Part shown: positions 7,883 through 16,964 of the stretch, one piece after another | Layout: each line of letters opens with the position of its first letter | Numbering within the stretch: position 1 is the first letter of the stretch | From: Microbacterium sp. SORGH_AS_0969 | GTDB taxonomy: Bacteria; Actinomycetota; Actinomycetes; Actinomycetales; Microbacteriaceae | DNA: 64,000 nucleotides | NCBI RefSeq assembly: GCF_030818255.1 | Contig: NZ_JAUTAG010000001.1 | Location: 3,782,001 to 3,846,000 of the forward strand | Direction: 5' to 3' | Notes under the pieces: model-generated | Database searches by the model: none | What the model was told of the DNA's origin: nothing | The model's input: the letters and a program-made list of their open reading frames with translations, nothing else | Position numbers and translations under genes: made by a program

Positions 7883-10171
7883 GTGAATCGACCGCCGACC
7901 GATAATGAGAGCTCCCGGACGCAAGGAAGCTCCCCCGTGATCAGAGAGCCGCGCAGCGAATTCGTCGGGCGTCGGCGCGAATTGGACGCCCTCGCCGACG
8001 CGCTCGAACGCACGCGCCTCATCACGCTCACCGGTGTCGGCGGGGTGGGCAAGACACGTCTCGCCGTGCGACTCGCCAACGCGCACGCGCGACGCACGTC
8101 GACGAACGTCTACTTCGTCGGTCTCGACGCGGTGAGCGATCCACGGCGGGTGGTCGCCGCGATCGCGCAGTCCCTGCCCTTCGGCGATCTGTCGGCCCGC
8201 GAGCCGCTCGAGTTCATCGTCGACGTGCTGAGCGATGAGACCGCCCTCCTCGTGCTCGACAACTGCGAGCACGTCATCGACGCCGCCGCCTCCGTCGCCG
8301 ACGAGCTCCTCGACGCGCTGCCGAACGTGACGATCGTGGCCACGAGCCGTCGGCGCCTCGACGTCGACGGGGAGCAGGTCTTCCCTGTCCCTCCGCTGGG
8401 GACCGAGACCGCGGGAGACGAGCCCGCCGAAGCGGTGGAGCTCTTGGTGGCGCGCGCCCGCGCCGCGGACGCGGGATTCCGCCTCTCACCCGCCGACCAC
8501 GCCGTCGCCGCCCAGCTGTGTCAGGCGCTCGACGGACTGCCGCTCGCGATCGAACTCGCCGCCGGACGCCTGCGCACCCTCTCCGTCGCGGATCTCGCCC
8601 GTCGCCTGTCGCAGCGTTTCACCCTGTTGCGAGCGGGGTCCCGGGCCCCGGTCTCCCGTCAACGGACCCTCCGTGCGGTCGTCGACTGGAGCCACGAGCT
8701 GTGCACACCGCCCGAGCGCGCGCTCTGGGCGGCGCTGAGCGTGTTCGCGGGCCCGTTCGACCTCCCCGCGGCGGCGGCCGTCGCGGGCGGCGACGAAGCC
8801 GCGACCGTCGAGACCCTCGAGCAGTTGATCGACCAGTCGCTCGTCGAAGCCGACCGTGAGACCGGCCGGTTCCACCTCCTCGAGACGATCCGCGGCTACG
8901 GGCGCGACCGCGCCGAGGAGTCGGGGGAACAACCCGATCTCGTGCGCCGGCACCTCGAGTACTACCGCGGGCTCGCGCGCCTCGCGCGCACGCACTGGTA
9001 CGGGCCGGCTCAGCGGCGGATCCTGGCCGGTCAACGTGCCGACCGCGCCGAACTGGATGCCGCCCTGCGCACGGCCGCGGCGAGCGACACCGACATCGCG
9101 CTCGAGCTGTTCTCCGACCTCCGCTACCACTGGGCGGTGGGGGGATTCCTCTCGGAGGGGCGGCGATGGAGCCGCCGGCTCCTGCGTCTCGTCGGCGGCT
9201 CTGCGTCGCGGCGGACGCCCGCCCTGCTCGTGGCGACCTGGATCTGCGTCCTCCAGGGCGCGCTCGACGAGGCGCGAACCCACCTCGACGAAGCGCGGGG
9301 GCTCCTGCCGTCACTGTCTCCGACCGAACAGGAGCAGTGCGAGGTGGAGCTTCGCCGATTGAGCGGGACGCGCGCGCTCTTCGCGGGCGAAAGCGACCTC
9401 GCGCGCGAGGAGTTGAGCCGGTCGATCCGGCTCGCCCGCTCGATCGGCCGACCCGAAGAGGCGCTGCTCGCGCAGTTCCAGCTGACCGTCGCCCTCGTGC
9501 AGGGCGAGCTCCCCGACACTCTCGGTCCCGCGCGCGAGGCGCTGCGCCACGCCACCGAGATCGGCGAGCGATGGATCCGATCGCTCTCCCTGTGGGCCAT
9601 CGGCCTCGCTCTCTATGCCGACGGCGAGCTCGACGACGCCGAGCGCCATGCGCGCGAGGCACTCGCGATGGAGGAGGGGATCGACGACCCCGTCGGCGAC
9701 TGCCTCGTGCTGGAGCTGCTGAGCTGGATCGACGCCGCGCGGTCCCCCACCGAACGCACGGCCGTCCTTCTGGGGGCCGCGCGGGCCTGGTGGCGCCGCA
9801 TCGACTCGGGTATCGCCGTGCACGGGCCCCAGATGCTCGCGCAGCACGACCGCTGCGTCGCGGTCGTGCGCCAGCGGCTCGGCGAAGAGGCCTTCCAGCG
9901 GCTCTCGGCGGTCGGCGAACGACTGTCGCCCGCCGAGGCCGCCGCCTTCGCCGGAGCTCCCGGGCGACCGGCCGCGGGCCTGAGCGCCCGCGAGAGCGAG
10001 GTGGCCGCCGGCATCCACGAGGGCCTCAGCAATCGCGAGATCGCCGAACGGCTGGTGCTGAGCGTGCGGACGGTCGACACGCACGTGCAAAGAATTCTCG
10101 GCAAGCTCGGCTTCACCTCGCGCGCGCAGATCGCGGCCTGGTATCAGTCGACGCTGGTGAGCGTGCCGTAG
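7883..10171 (+). CDS. large ATPase-LuxR transcriptional regulator (NB-ARC/AAA-like N-terminus, LuxR HTH C-terminus)
   Basis: This 762-residue regulator has a Walker A TGVGGVGKT at residues 50-58 and the NTPase core ALLVLDNCEHV. A winged-helix-like segment and a long helical TPR-like region from about 350 to 650 follow. The last about 65 residues are a LuxR/FixJ helix-turn-helix (LSARESEVAAGIHEGLSNRE, then LGKLGFTSRAQI). Proteins of this build are signal-gated activators. The GTG at 7883 has GGAAAG upstream; a GTG near 7937 is a possible shorter start. It is divergent from livK and lies upstream of the hydrolase-ALDH-ADH operon, both plausible targets. Confidence 0.85.
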   Translation: MNRPPTDNESSRTQGSSPVIREPRSEFVGRRRELDALADALERTRLITLTGVGGVGKTRLAVRLANAHARRTSTNVYFVGLDAVSDPRRVVAAIAQSLPFGDLSAREPLEFIVDVLSDETALLVLDNCEHVIDAAASVADELLDALPNVTIVATSRRRLDVDGEQVFPVPPLGTETAGDEPAEAVELLVARARAADAGFRLSPADHAVAAQLCQALDGLPLAIELAAGRLRTLSVADLARRLSQRFTLLRAGSRAPVSRQRTLRAVVDWSHELCTPPERALWAALSVFAGPFDLPAAAAVAGGDEAATVETLEQLIDQSLVEADRETGRFHLLETIRGYGRDRAEESGEQPDLVRRHLEYYRGLARLARTHWYGPAQRRILAGQRADRAELDAALRTAAASDTDIALELFSDLRYHWAVGGFLSEGRRWSRRLLRLVGGSASRRTPALLVATWICVLQGALDEARTHLDEARGLLPSLSPTEQEQCEVELRRLSGTRALFAGESDLAREELSRSIRLARSIGRPEEALLAQFQLTVALVQGELPDTLGPAREALRHATEIGERWIRSLSLWAIGLALYADGELDDAERHAREALAMEEGIDDPVGDCLVLELLSWIDAARSPTERTAVLLGAARAWWRRIDSGIAVHGPQMLAQHDRCVAVVRQRLGEEAFQRLSAVGERLSPAEAAAFAGAPGRPAAGLSARESEVAAGIHEGLSNREIAERLVLSVRTVDTHVQRILGKLGFTSRAQIAAWYQSTLVSVP

Positions 10172-10192
10172 AGCGCCGTAGCGCGCCCGGAG

Positions 10193-10373
10193 GCTTCGAC
10201 GAGCTCAGCCACCTCCGCCGCACCCCACGTCCTCCAGCCCGCACCCCAGGTCCCCGGAGCCCGCAATCCAGGTCCCTGAGCCTGTCGAAGGGACCGGAGG
10301 CTTCGACACGCTCAGCCACCTCCGCCGCGACGGAGGCCGCAACCCAGGTCCCTGAGCCTGTCGAAGGGACCGG
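10193..10373. repeat. REP-like palindromic half-sites (cttcgaca-ctcag family), several copies
   Basis: The 302-bp gap after the regulator holds alternating half-sites. GCTTCGACGAGCTCAGCCACC is at about 10193, CCCTGAGCCTGTCGAAGGG appears twice (about 10273 and 10349), and GGCTTCGACACGCTCAGCC is near 10299. The two types are near-exact inverse complements and could fold into hairpins. The same family recurs at 60146-60256, showing that it is dispersed in this genome. No gene is visible in the gap. Confidence 0.8.
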
Positions 10374-10473
10374 AAGCCCCGCGTTCGGTAGTCCTACGGA
10401 TACCGCCCCGCCCGAGCGCGACGGACACTGGCGAAGACGACGCCGAGGTCGTCCCCGTCCGAGGAGCGCACGC

Positions 10474-11190
10474 ATGACCCCTTCCCCTCCCCGCATCCTT
10501 CTGGTCCACGGCGCCTGGGCCGGGCCCTGGGTGTTCGACCGTCTCGCCGCCGAGCTGAGCGCACGCGGCTTCGCCGTCGACACGGTGACCCTGCCGAGCA
10601 TCGGCAGCACGGCCGACCTGTACGCCGACGCGGCCGCGATCACGGCCGCCCTCGACGCGGCCGACGGCCCCGTCACCCTGATCGCGCATTCCTATGGCGG
10701 GATCCCCACCACCCAGGCCGGCGACCACCCGTCGGTCGAGCGCATCGTCTACGTCGCCGCCTTCGCCCTCGACGAGGGCGAGACCCTCCAGCAGGCGGTC
10801 GGCGGTGGCATCCCGGACTTCTGGGGGATCGCCGACGGCATGGTCTCGATGGGACGCACGCGCGAGGAGCGCATCGCGATGATCGCCGCCGACCTTCCCG
10901 CGGGCATCCCCGACACGGTCGCGGCCGAGCTCGCCGACACGTTCCGGCCGCAGTCGCTCACCGCCTTCACCTCGCCCGTAACGCGCGTCGCCTGGCGCGC
11001 GAAGCCGACGACCTACGTGCTCACCGAGCGCGACGAGCTCGTGCCGCCCGCCTTCCAGGAGCACCTCGTCGCGCGCAGCGGCGCCCAGGTCGTGCGCGTC
11101 GACACCGGCCACACGCCCTTCGAAGACGACCCGGTGTGGTTCGCGGGCGTTCTGGCCGACATCGTGACCCCCGCGGAGGTGGCGCGATGA
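10474..11190 (+). CDS. alpha/beta fold hydrolase
   Basis: This is a 238-residue hydrolase of the salicylate-esterase/HNL-like branch. The N-terminal LLVHGAWAGPWVF strand-loop and nucleophile Ser73 in the elbow HSYGG are visible. The acid/His residues lie near TERDELVPP and DTGHTPFEDDP. AGGAG lies just upstream of the ATG. It ends in an ATGA overlap with the aldehyde dehydrogenase gene, so hydrolase, ALDH and ADH form one operon that could convert an ester to an alcohol, aldehyde and acid. The substrate is not inferable. Confidence 0.82.
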   Translation: MTPSPPRILLVHGAWAGPWVFDRLAAELSARGFAVDTVTLPSIGSTADLYADAAAITAALDAADGPVTLIAHSYGGIPTTQAGDHPSVERIVYVAAFALDEGETLQQAVGGGIPDFWGIADGMVSMGRTREERIAMIAADLPAGIPDTVAAELADTFRPQSLTAFTSPVTRVAWRAKPTTYVLTERDELVPPAFQEHLVARSGAQVVRVDTGHTPFEDDPVWFAGVLADIVTPAEVAR

Positions 11191-12653
11191 GCCTCACGGT
11201 CACGACCGCGCCCGGCCGCCTCTTCATCGACGGACGGTGGACGGATGCCGCGGACGGCGGCCGCATGGACGTCATCGCCCCGTCCACCGGCGAGAAGATC
11301 ACCGACGTCGCGCGCGGCACGACCGCTGACGTCGACGCCGCCGTCGCCGCCGCCCGACGCGCCTTCGACGAGGGCCCCTGGCCGCGGATGTCGAGCCGCG
11401 AACGAGCCCGCATCCTCCAGCGGGCCTACGCGCTCATGCGGGAGCGCAGCGAAGAGCTCGCGCACGCCGAGAGCCTCGACGTCGGCAAGCCCATCACCTT
11501 CGCCCGCGTCGTCGACGTCAACAACGCCGCCGAGCTGTACGAGTACTACGCCGCTCTCGGCCATCGCCTCGACGGCGACGTCCGCGAGATCACCGCCGAC
11601 GCCCACGCCTACGTGCGTACCGAGCCGCTCGGCGTGGTCGCCGCGATCACGCCGTTCAACTTCCCGCTGATCCTGTCGAGCACGAAGATCGCCCCCGCCC
11701 TCGTGGCGGGGAACACCGTGGTCCACAAGCCCGCGAGCGACACCCCGCTGAGCGCCCTGCTCATGGCGGAGCTGCTGCGCGACGCCGGCGTGCCCGACGG
11801 CGTCTTCAACGTCGTCACGGGCCCGGGGTCGACGCTCGGCGACCACCTCGTCTCGCACCCCGACGTCGACAAGGTCGCGTTCACCGGATCGACCGAGATC
11901 GGCGCGCACGCGGCGGCCCTCGCCGGTCGGTCGCTCAAGCCGTTCACCGCCGAGCTCGGCGGGAACGCGGCGAACATCCTCTTCGCCGACGCCGACCTCG
12001 ACCGCGCGATCCACACCGTGATATCGGCGTTCGTGTTCAATGCGGGGCAGTTCTGCATGGCCGGCCCCCGGCTGCTGGTCGAGCGTCCGATCTACGGTGT
12101 CGTGCTCGGCATCCTGAAAGACGCCGTACCGCACGTGCCCTTCGGCGACATCGACGACCCGGTGACCGTGATCGGCCCGGTCGCGAGCCGCACGCAGCTC
12201 GACAAGGTCGCGGCGATGGTCGATCGGGCACGTGCCGCGGGCGCGCGCGTCGTGACGGGCGGCCACGCGGTCGAGCGAGACGGCGGGTTCTACTACGCGC
12301 CCACCGTTCTCGCCGACCTCGACCCCGCGGCCGAGGTCGTCGTGGACGAGGTGTTCGGCCCGGTCCTCACCGTGCAGCCCTTCGACACCGAGGACGAGGC
12401 CGTCGCGCTCGCGAACGGCACGCGGTACGGCCTGGCGAGCGGCATCCAGACCGGTGATCTCGCCCGCGCCCACCGGATCGCCGCGCGCCTGCGCGCCGGC
12501 ATCACCTGGGTGAACGGCTGGGCGATCCTCGACCCCGCTGTGCCCTTCGGCGGGGTGAAGGCTTCAGGGTGGGGACGCGAGGGCGGCCCGGAAGCGCTGC
12601 AGTCGTACCAGAAGGCCCATTCGATCGTGTTCGACCTGGGCGGCGCGCAGTGA
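11187..12653 (+). CDS. NAD(P)-dependent aldehyde dehydrogenase
   Basis: The 488-residue enzyme oxidises an aldehyde to the acid. The general base Glu256 lies in TAELGGN and the catalytic Cys290 in NAGQFC. The cofactor region AFTGSTEIG and the N-terminal FIDGRW are also present, so the whole ALDH fold is intact. The start codon overlaps the upstream hydrolase stop, and the stop overlaps the GTG start of the alcohol dehydrogenase. The three enzymes are thus translationally coupled and probably act in sequence. Confidence 0.93.
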   Translation: MSLTVTTAPGRLFIDGRWTDAADGGRMDVIAPSTGEKITDVARGTTADVDAAVAAARRAFDEGPWPRMSSRERARILQRAYALMRERSEELAHAESLDVGKPITFARVVDVNNAAELYEYYAALGHRLDGDVREITADAHAYVRTEPLGVVAAITPFNFPLILSSTKIAPALVAGNTVVHKPASDTPLSALLMAELLRDAGVPDGVFNVVTGPGSTLGDHLVSHPDVDKVAFTGSTEIGAHAAALAGRSLKPFTAELGGNAANILFADADLDRAIHTVISAFVFNAGQFCMAGPRLLVERPIYGVVLGILKDAVPHVPFGDIDDPVTVIGPVASRTQLDKVAAMVDRARAAGARVVTGGHAVERDGGFYYAPTVLADLDPAAEVVVDEVFGPVLTVQPFDTEDEAVALANGTRYGLASGIQTGDLARAHRIAARLRAGITWVNGWAILDPAVPFGGVKASGWGREGGPEALQSYQKAHSIVFDLGGAQ

Positions 12654-13774
12654 TCGCGGGGCGCGCGGCCATCGTCGAAGAGAGCCGAGACGGCGCCGCT
12701 CCGGCGACGCGGACGATCTCGGTCGCCGACGTCGAGTACGCCGAGCCCGGGCACGGCGAAGTGCTCGTGCGGCTCACCGCGACCGGGCTCTGCCACACCG
12801 ATCTCGGGGTGCTGGCCGGTGGCATCCCGTTCCCCACCCCGGGGATCATCGGGCACGAGGGGGCCGGGCGCGTCGAGCGCGTCGGGCCGGGCGTGCGCGG
12901 GGTGGGCCCCGGGGATGCCGTGCTCCTGAGCTTCACCTCGTGCGGCGCGTGCGACGCCTGCGTCGGCGCCCACCCGGCGTATTGCGAGACGTGGCTGCCG
13001 CGGAACCTGCTCGGCGGTCTCCGCGACGGCGACTCGGGCGGAGTCACGCGCGACGGGGAGCCGGTCGCCGCGCACTTCTTCGGGCAGTCGTCGTTCGGCA
13101 CCCACGCGATCGCCGATGAACGCTCGCTCGTGCGCGTCGCCGACGACGCCGACCTCGCGGCGCTCGCCCCGCTCGGCTGCGGCGTGCTGACGGGCTTCGG
13201 ATCGATGTGGAACGTGCTCGATCCGGGGACCGCGGATGTCGTCGCCGTGTACGGAGCCGGAGCGGTCGGCCTGTCCGCCGTGATGGCCGCGGCGCTCCGC
13301 GCGCCGGCGCACCTCATCGCGATCGACCGGGTGGCTTCGCGTCTCGACCTCGCGCGCGAGCTGGGCGCGACCGCCACCATCGACGCGGCGCACGAGGACG
13401 TCGCCGCGCGTCTGGCCGAGCTGACCGGCGGACGCGGCGTCACGCTGAGCTTCGACACCACGGGCCACCCGGGGGTCGCCCGGACCGCCCTCGACGCCGC
13501 CGCCGCACGCGGCACGGTGCTGGTGTGCGGGGCTCCGCCTCCCGGCACCGAGATCGCGGTCGACATCCAGGGCATCCTGACCGGCAAGATCCTGCGCGGC
13601 GTCACGATGGGCGACGCCGACCCGCGCGAGCTCATCCCGCGACTCGTCGCGCTGCACGCCGAGGGGCGCCTGCCGCTGGAGAAGCTCGAGCGGCGATACC
13701 CCCTCGACGACATCGCCCGAGCGATCGACGACATGCACCACGGGCGGACGGTGAAGCCCGTCATCGTGTACTGA
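12650..13774 (+). CDS. zinc-dependent alcohol dehydrogenase (MDR family)
   Basis: This 374-residue medium-chain dehydrogenase has the catalytic zinc ligands in TGLCHTDLGV and GHEGAGRVE. The structural zinc cysteines are in SCGACDACVGAHPAYC, and the Rossmann motif is GAGAVGLSA. The arrangement resembles aryl-alcohol/benzyl-alcohol dehydrogenases. The GTG at 12650 overlaps the ALDH stop codon. As last gene of the operon it would interconvert the alcohol and aldehyde used by the preceding ALDH. Confidence 0.9.
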   Translation: MIAGRAAIVEESRDGAAPATRTISVADVEYAEPGHGEVLVRLTATGLCHTDLGVLAGGIPFPTPGIIGHEGAGRVERVGPGVRGVGPGDAVLLSFTSCGACDACVGAHPAYCETWLPRNLLGGLRDGDSGGVTRDGEPVAAHFFGQSSFGTHAIADERSLVRVADDADLAALAPLGCGVLTGFGSMWNVLDPGTADVVAVYGAGAVGLSAVMAAALRAPAHLIAIDRVASRLDLARELGATATIDAAHEDVAARLAELTGGRGVTLSFDTTGHPGVARTALDAAAARGTVLVCGAPPPGTEIAVDIQGILTGKILRGVTMGDADPRELIPRLVALHAEGRLPLEKLERRYPLDDIARAIDDMHHGRTVKPVIVY

Positions 13775-13778
13775 GCAC

Positions 13779-13830
13779 CGGATGCCGTGCGCCCTGCGAT
13801 CCCACCGATCGCCCTCGCGCACGGCATCCG
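13779..13830 (+). terminator. large inverted repeat after the ADH operon, probable terminator
   Basis: Two perfect 13-base arms, CGGATGCCGTGCG (13779-13791) and CGCACGGCATCCG (13818-13830), flank a 26-base loop immediately after the ADH stop codon. The arms contain the genome-frequent heptamer GGATGCC. There is no T-run, as is common in high-GC actinobacteria. Confidence 0.6.
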
Positions 13831-13899
13831 TGTGCCGCGGTGATCGCAGCGTTTCCGCGAGTCCGGGCGGGGCCGCGTGTCGCGATCGGGTGCGCTTGG

Positions 13900-13918
13900 T
13901 AAGGTAACCCTTGCCTAA
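13900..13918. promoter_or_regulatory. DtxR/IdeR-type iron box
   Basis: TAAGGTAACCCTTGCCTAA matches the 19-bp DtxR/IdeR consensus TTAGGTTAGGCTAACCTAA at about 15 positions when read on the reverse strand. It lies 42 bp upstream of the siderophore-binding protein start. Fe2+-bound DtxR/IdeR would repress the operon when iron is plentiful. Confidence 0.8.
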
Positions 13919-13960
13919 GCTTCAGCTTTCGGCCTCCCCCACCCGAAAGGACATCTCGCC

Positions 13961-14890
13961 ATGCCCGCACGCCGTTCCTCCCGGCGCTTCGCCCTCCTCG
14001 CCGCGGCGACCGGTCTCGCCCTCGCCCTCTCCGGCTGCGCGGGCGGCGCGAGCGCTTCTCCCGCCGAGAGCTCCGCCTCGACCCACGATGTGGCTCACGC
14101 GCGTGGGACCACCTCCGTCAGCACGGCTCCGCAGCGCGTCGTCACGCTCGAGCCGCTCGAACTCGACACCGCGGTGGCCGTCGGGATCACCCCCGTCGGC
14201 GCGGCCGTGGCGAACATGGTCAACGGCGTGCCGAGCTACCTCGGCGTCGAGGGCGTTACACCCGTCGGCACGGTGAGCGAGCCCGACCTCGAGGCCATCG
14301 CCGCGCTCAAGCCCGACCTCATCCTCGGCACCGAGTCCCGCCACTCCGCGCTGTACGACCAGCTCAGCGCGATCGCTCCGACGGTGTTCATCGCCACGCA
14401 GGCCGATCCGTGGCGCGACAACGCCGCCCTGATCGGCGAGGCGCTCGGCCGCGAGGACGACGTGACGAAGGCCGTGGATGCCGTCGACCAGCGCTGCGAC
14501 GAGATCAAGGGCGCGCACGACCTCGCCGGGAAGACCGCCGAGATGATCCGCCCGCGCGACGAGACGACGCTGAGCCTCTACGGCCCGGTCTCGTTCGCCG
14601 GGAGCCTGCTCGAGTGCGTCGGCTACACGATCCCCGATCACGAGTGGGAGGACGGCCTGCAGGCCGACATCTCGCCCGAGAACATCGCGAGCGCGACCGC
14701 CGACGCCGTCTTCGTCACTACGACCGACGTGAACGACCCGTCGACCGTCCCCGCGGCGATCGCGCAGAACGCCGCGGCATTCCCCGTCGTCACCCTCGTC
14801 GACACGAGCACGTGGGTCGCGGGGGTCGGACCGAAGGGCGCGCAGTCGGTGCTCGACGACATCGAGACCTTCCTCGCATCGGGGAAATGA
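13961..14890 (+). CDS. iron-siderophore ABC transporter substrate-binding lipoprotein
   Basis: The 309-residue lipoprotein has a Tat/Sec-like RR-rich start, a hydrophobic stretch and lipobox LSGCAGG. The FhuD/FepB-type fold follows (QRVVTLEPLELDTAVAVGI, then EPDLEAIAALKPDLILG). It captures a ferric siderophore outside the membrane and hands it to the two permeases encoded downstream. AAAGGA precedes the ATG. An iron box lies upstream, so induction under iron starvation is expected. The siderophore type is unknown. Confidence 0.92.
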   Translation: MPARRSSRRFALLAAATGLALALSGCAGGASASPAESSASTHDVAHARGTTSVSTAPQRVVTLEPLELDTAVAVGITPVGAAVANMVNGVPSYLGVEGVTPVGTVSEPDLEAIAALKPDLILGTESRHSALYDQLSAIAPTVFIATQADPWRDNAALIGEALGREDDVTKAVDAVDQRCDEIKGAHDLAGKTAEMIRPRDETTLSLYGPVSFAGSLLECVGYTIPDHEWEDGLQADISPENIASATADAVFVTTTDVNDPSTVPAAIAQNAAAFPVVTLVDTSTWVAGVGPKGAQSVLDDIETFLASGK

Positions 14891-15933
14891 CCTCGGTCGT
14901 CCCCCCACGGGTGCCGGACACCGCACCCCGATCCCCACGAATCGGTCGGACCGCCGCCGGCACGGTCGTGCTGGTAGCGGTCCTCGCCGTCGCGATCGCC
15001 CTGTCGCTCATGATCGGCGCGAACCCCCTGCCCTGGCACACGGTGTGGGCGTCGCTCTCCGGCGCGGGCACACCCGACACCGACTTCGTGGTGCAGGGGC
15101 TCCGCGTGCCCCGCACCATCGCCGGCATCGTCGCCGGGGCCGCCCTCGGCGTCGCCGGGGCCCTCATGCAGTCGTTCTCGCGCAACCCGCTCGCCGACCC
15201 CGGCATCCTCGGCGTCAACGCGGGAGCCGCGTTCGCCGTCGCAGTGACGGTGGCACTGTTCGGCATCCAGAGCTCTCTCCTGCTCGTCTGGCCCGCTTTC
15301 CTCGGCGCGCTCGTCGTCACGGTCGCCGTCGCGCTCGTCGGTTCATCGGGGCGGGGACCGGCCGACCCGATCCGCCTGACCCTCGCGGGGGTGGCGGTGG
15401 GTGCGGTGCTCTCGGGCATCACCTCCGGAATGATGCTGAGCAACCCCGACGCCTTCGACCTCATGCGCGGGTGGAACGCCGGTTCGCTCCTCGGGCGCGG
15501 TCTCGACGTCGTCCTCCCCGTGGTCCCTTTCATCGCGGTGGGGCTCGCGCTGGCATTCGTCCTCGGCCGAGCACTCAACGCGCTCGCTCTCGGCGACGAC
15601 CTCGCCCGCGCCCAGGGCATTCCCGTCGGCGCCGTGCGGGTGGCATCCATCGCCGCGATCACCGTGCTCGCGGGAGCGGCGACCGCCCTGGTCGGACCCC
15701 TGTCGTTCGTCGGGCTCATGGTGCCGCACGTCGTGCGGTGGATCGTCGGGCCCGACCAGCGCCGCATCCTCCCCCTCAGCGCTCTCGCGGCGCCGATCGT
15801 CGTGCTGCTCGCCGACGTGCTGGGCCGCGTGATCATCGCCCCGGCCGAGGTACCCGCCGGGATCGTGACCGCGTTCGTCGGCGCTCCCGTGCTCATCGCG
15901 CTCGCGCGCCGACGGAGAGCGAGCGCGCTGTGA
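14887..15933 (+). CDS. FecCD-family iron-siderophore ABC permease (first)
   Basis: This 348-residue membrane protein has many hydrophobic segments. It carries the family motifs RVPRTIAGIVAGAALGVAGA and SRNPLADPGILGVNAGA, and a coupling helix around DLARAQGIPVG. The start overlaps the binding-protein stop (ATGA). It forms a heterodimeric channel with the next gene product. Confidence 0.92.
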   Translation: MTSVVPPRVPDTAPRSPRIGRTAAGTVVLVAVLAVAIALSLMIGANPLPWHTVWASLSGAGTPDTDFVVQGLRVPRTIAGIVAGAALGVAGALMQSFSRNPLADPGILGVNAGAAFAVAVTVALFGIQSSLLLVWPAFLGALVVTVAVALVGSSGRGPADPIRLTLAGVAVGAVLSGITSGMMLSNPDAFDLMRGWNAGSLLGRGLDVVLPVVPFIAVGLALAFVLGRALNALALGDDLARAQGIPVGAVRVASIAAITVLAGAATALVGPLSFVGLMVPHVVRWIVGPDQRRILPLSALAAPIVVLLADVLGRVIIAPAEVPAGIVTAFVGAPVLIALARRRRASAL

Positions 15934-16964
15934 CGGCCGTCGACGTGGGGTACCGCCGGGTGGTCCTCGGCGCGCTGCCGGTGCGGCTGCGGAGCATCGC
16001 CGTCGGTGTCGCGGTGCTCGTCGCCGTCGTCGTGCTCGCGGTGCTCTCGCTCGGCTGGGGCACGTATCCCGTGGCTCCGGATGCCGTCGTCCGCGCGCTC
16101 CTCGGAGCGGGCGACGCCCTCGACACCACCGTGGTCGTGAGCTGGCGCCTCCCCCGCGTCCTCGCCGCGATCACCCTGGGCGCCCTGCTCGCGATCGCCG
16201 GGGCCCTGTTCCAGACGGTCACGCGCAATCCGCTCGCGAGCCCCGACATCCTCGGGCTCTCGAACGGCGCCTTCACCGGCATGCTGCTGACGCTCGTGCT
16301 CGTCTCGACGTCGTGGCCGGCGCGGGCGGCGGGCGCGCTGATCGGTTGCCTCGCGGCATCCGTCGTCATCTGGTTCCTGTCGTACCGCGGTGGCGTGCAG
16401 GGCTTCCGGCTCATCGTCGTGGGCATCGGCGTCTCGGCCATGCTCGCCTCGCTCAACACCTGGATGCTGCTGCAGATCGAACTCGAGACGGCGATGTTCG
16501 CGTCGGCGTGGGGGCACGGGTCGCTCAACGGCGTCACCGGTGACGCGCTCGGCGGGGTGCTGCTGTGCGCGGCGCCGTTCGCGCTCGCGGCCTTCGCGCT
16601 GGTGCCCGCGCTCCGTCAGCTGGAGCTGGGCGACGACATGGCCGCCGCGTCCGGCGTGCGCCCCCACCTGGTGCGCAGCCTCGCTCTGCTCGCCGGTGTG
16701 GTGCTCGTGGCCGCGGCGACGGCTGTGGCGGGACCCATCGCGTTCGTCGCCCTCGCCGCCCCGCAGATCGCGCGCCGGCTCGCACGCACGCCGTCGCTCT
16801 CGCTCTCGCTGTCGGCCCTCGTGGGCGCCCTGCTGCTGCTGGGCTCCGACGCCATCGCGCAGCACGTGCTGCCGGTGACCCTCCCCGTGGGCGTCGTCAC
16901 CGTCTCGGTCGGCGGCGCGTACCTCATCGTCATGATCGTTACGGAGATCCGCCGCCGTGTCTGA
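15930..16964 (+). CDS. FecCD-family iron-siderophore ABC permease (second)
   Basis: This 344-residue partner permease starts at a GTG that overlaps the preceding stop codon. The diagnostic RLPRVLAAITLGALLAIAGA and TRNPLASPDILGLSNGA are near the N-terminus and LGDDMAAASGV is the coupling helix. Its end overlaps the ATPase gene by 8 bp. All features of an intact siderophore permease are present. Confidence 0.92.
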   Translation: MTAVDVGYRRVVLGALPVRLRSIAVGVAVLVAVVVLAVLSLGWGTYPVAPDAVVRALLGAGDALDTTVVVSWRLPRVLAAITLGALLAIAGALFQTVTRNPLASPDILGLSNGAFTGMLLTLVLVSTSWPARAAGALIGCLAASVVIWFLSYRGGVQGFRLIVVGIGVSAMLASLNTWMLLQIELETAMFASAWGHGSLNGVTGDALGGVLLCAAPFALAAFALVPALRQLELGDDMAAASGVRPHLVRSLALLAGVVLVAAATAVAGPIAFVALAAPQIARRLARTPSLSLSLSALVGALLLLGSDAIAQHVLPVTLPVGVVTVSVGGAYLIVMIVTEIRRRV

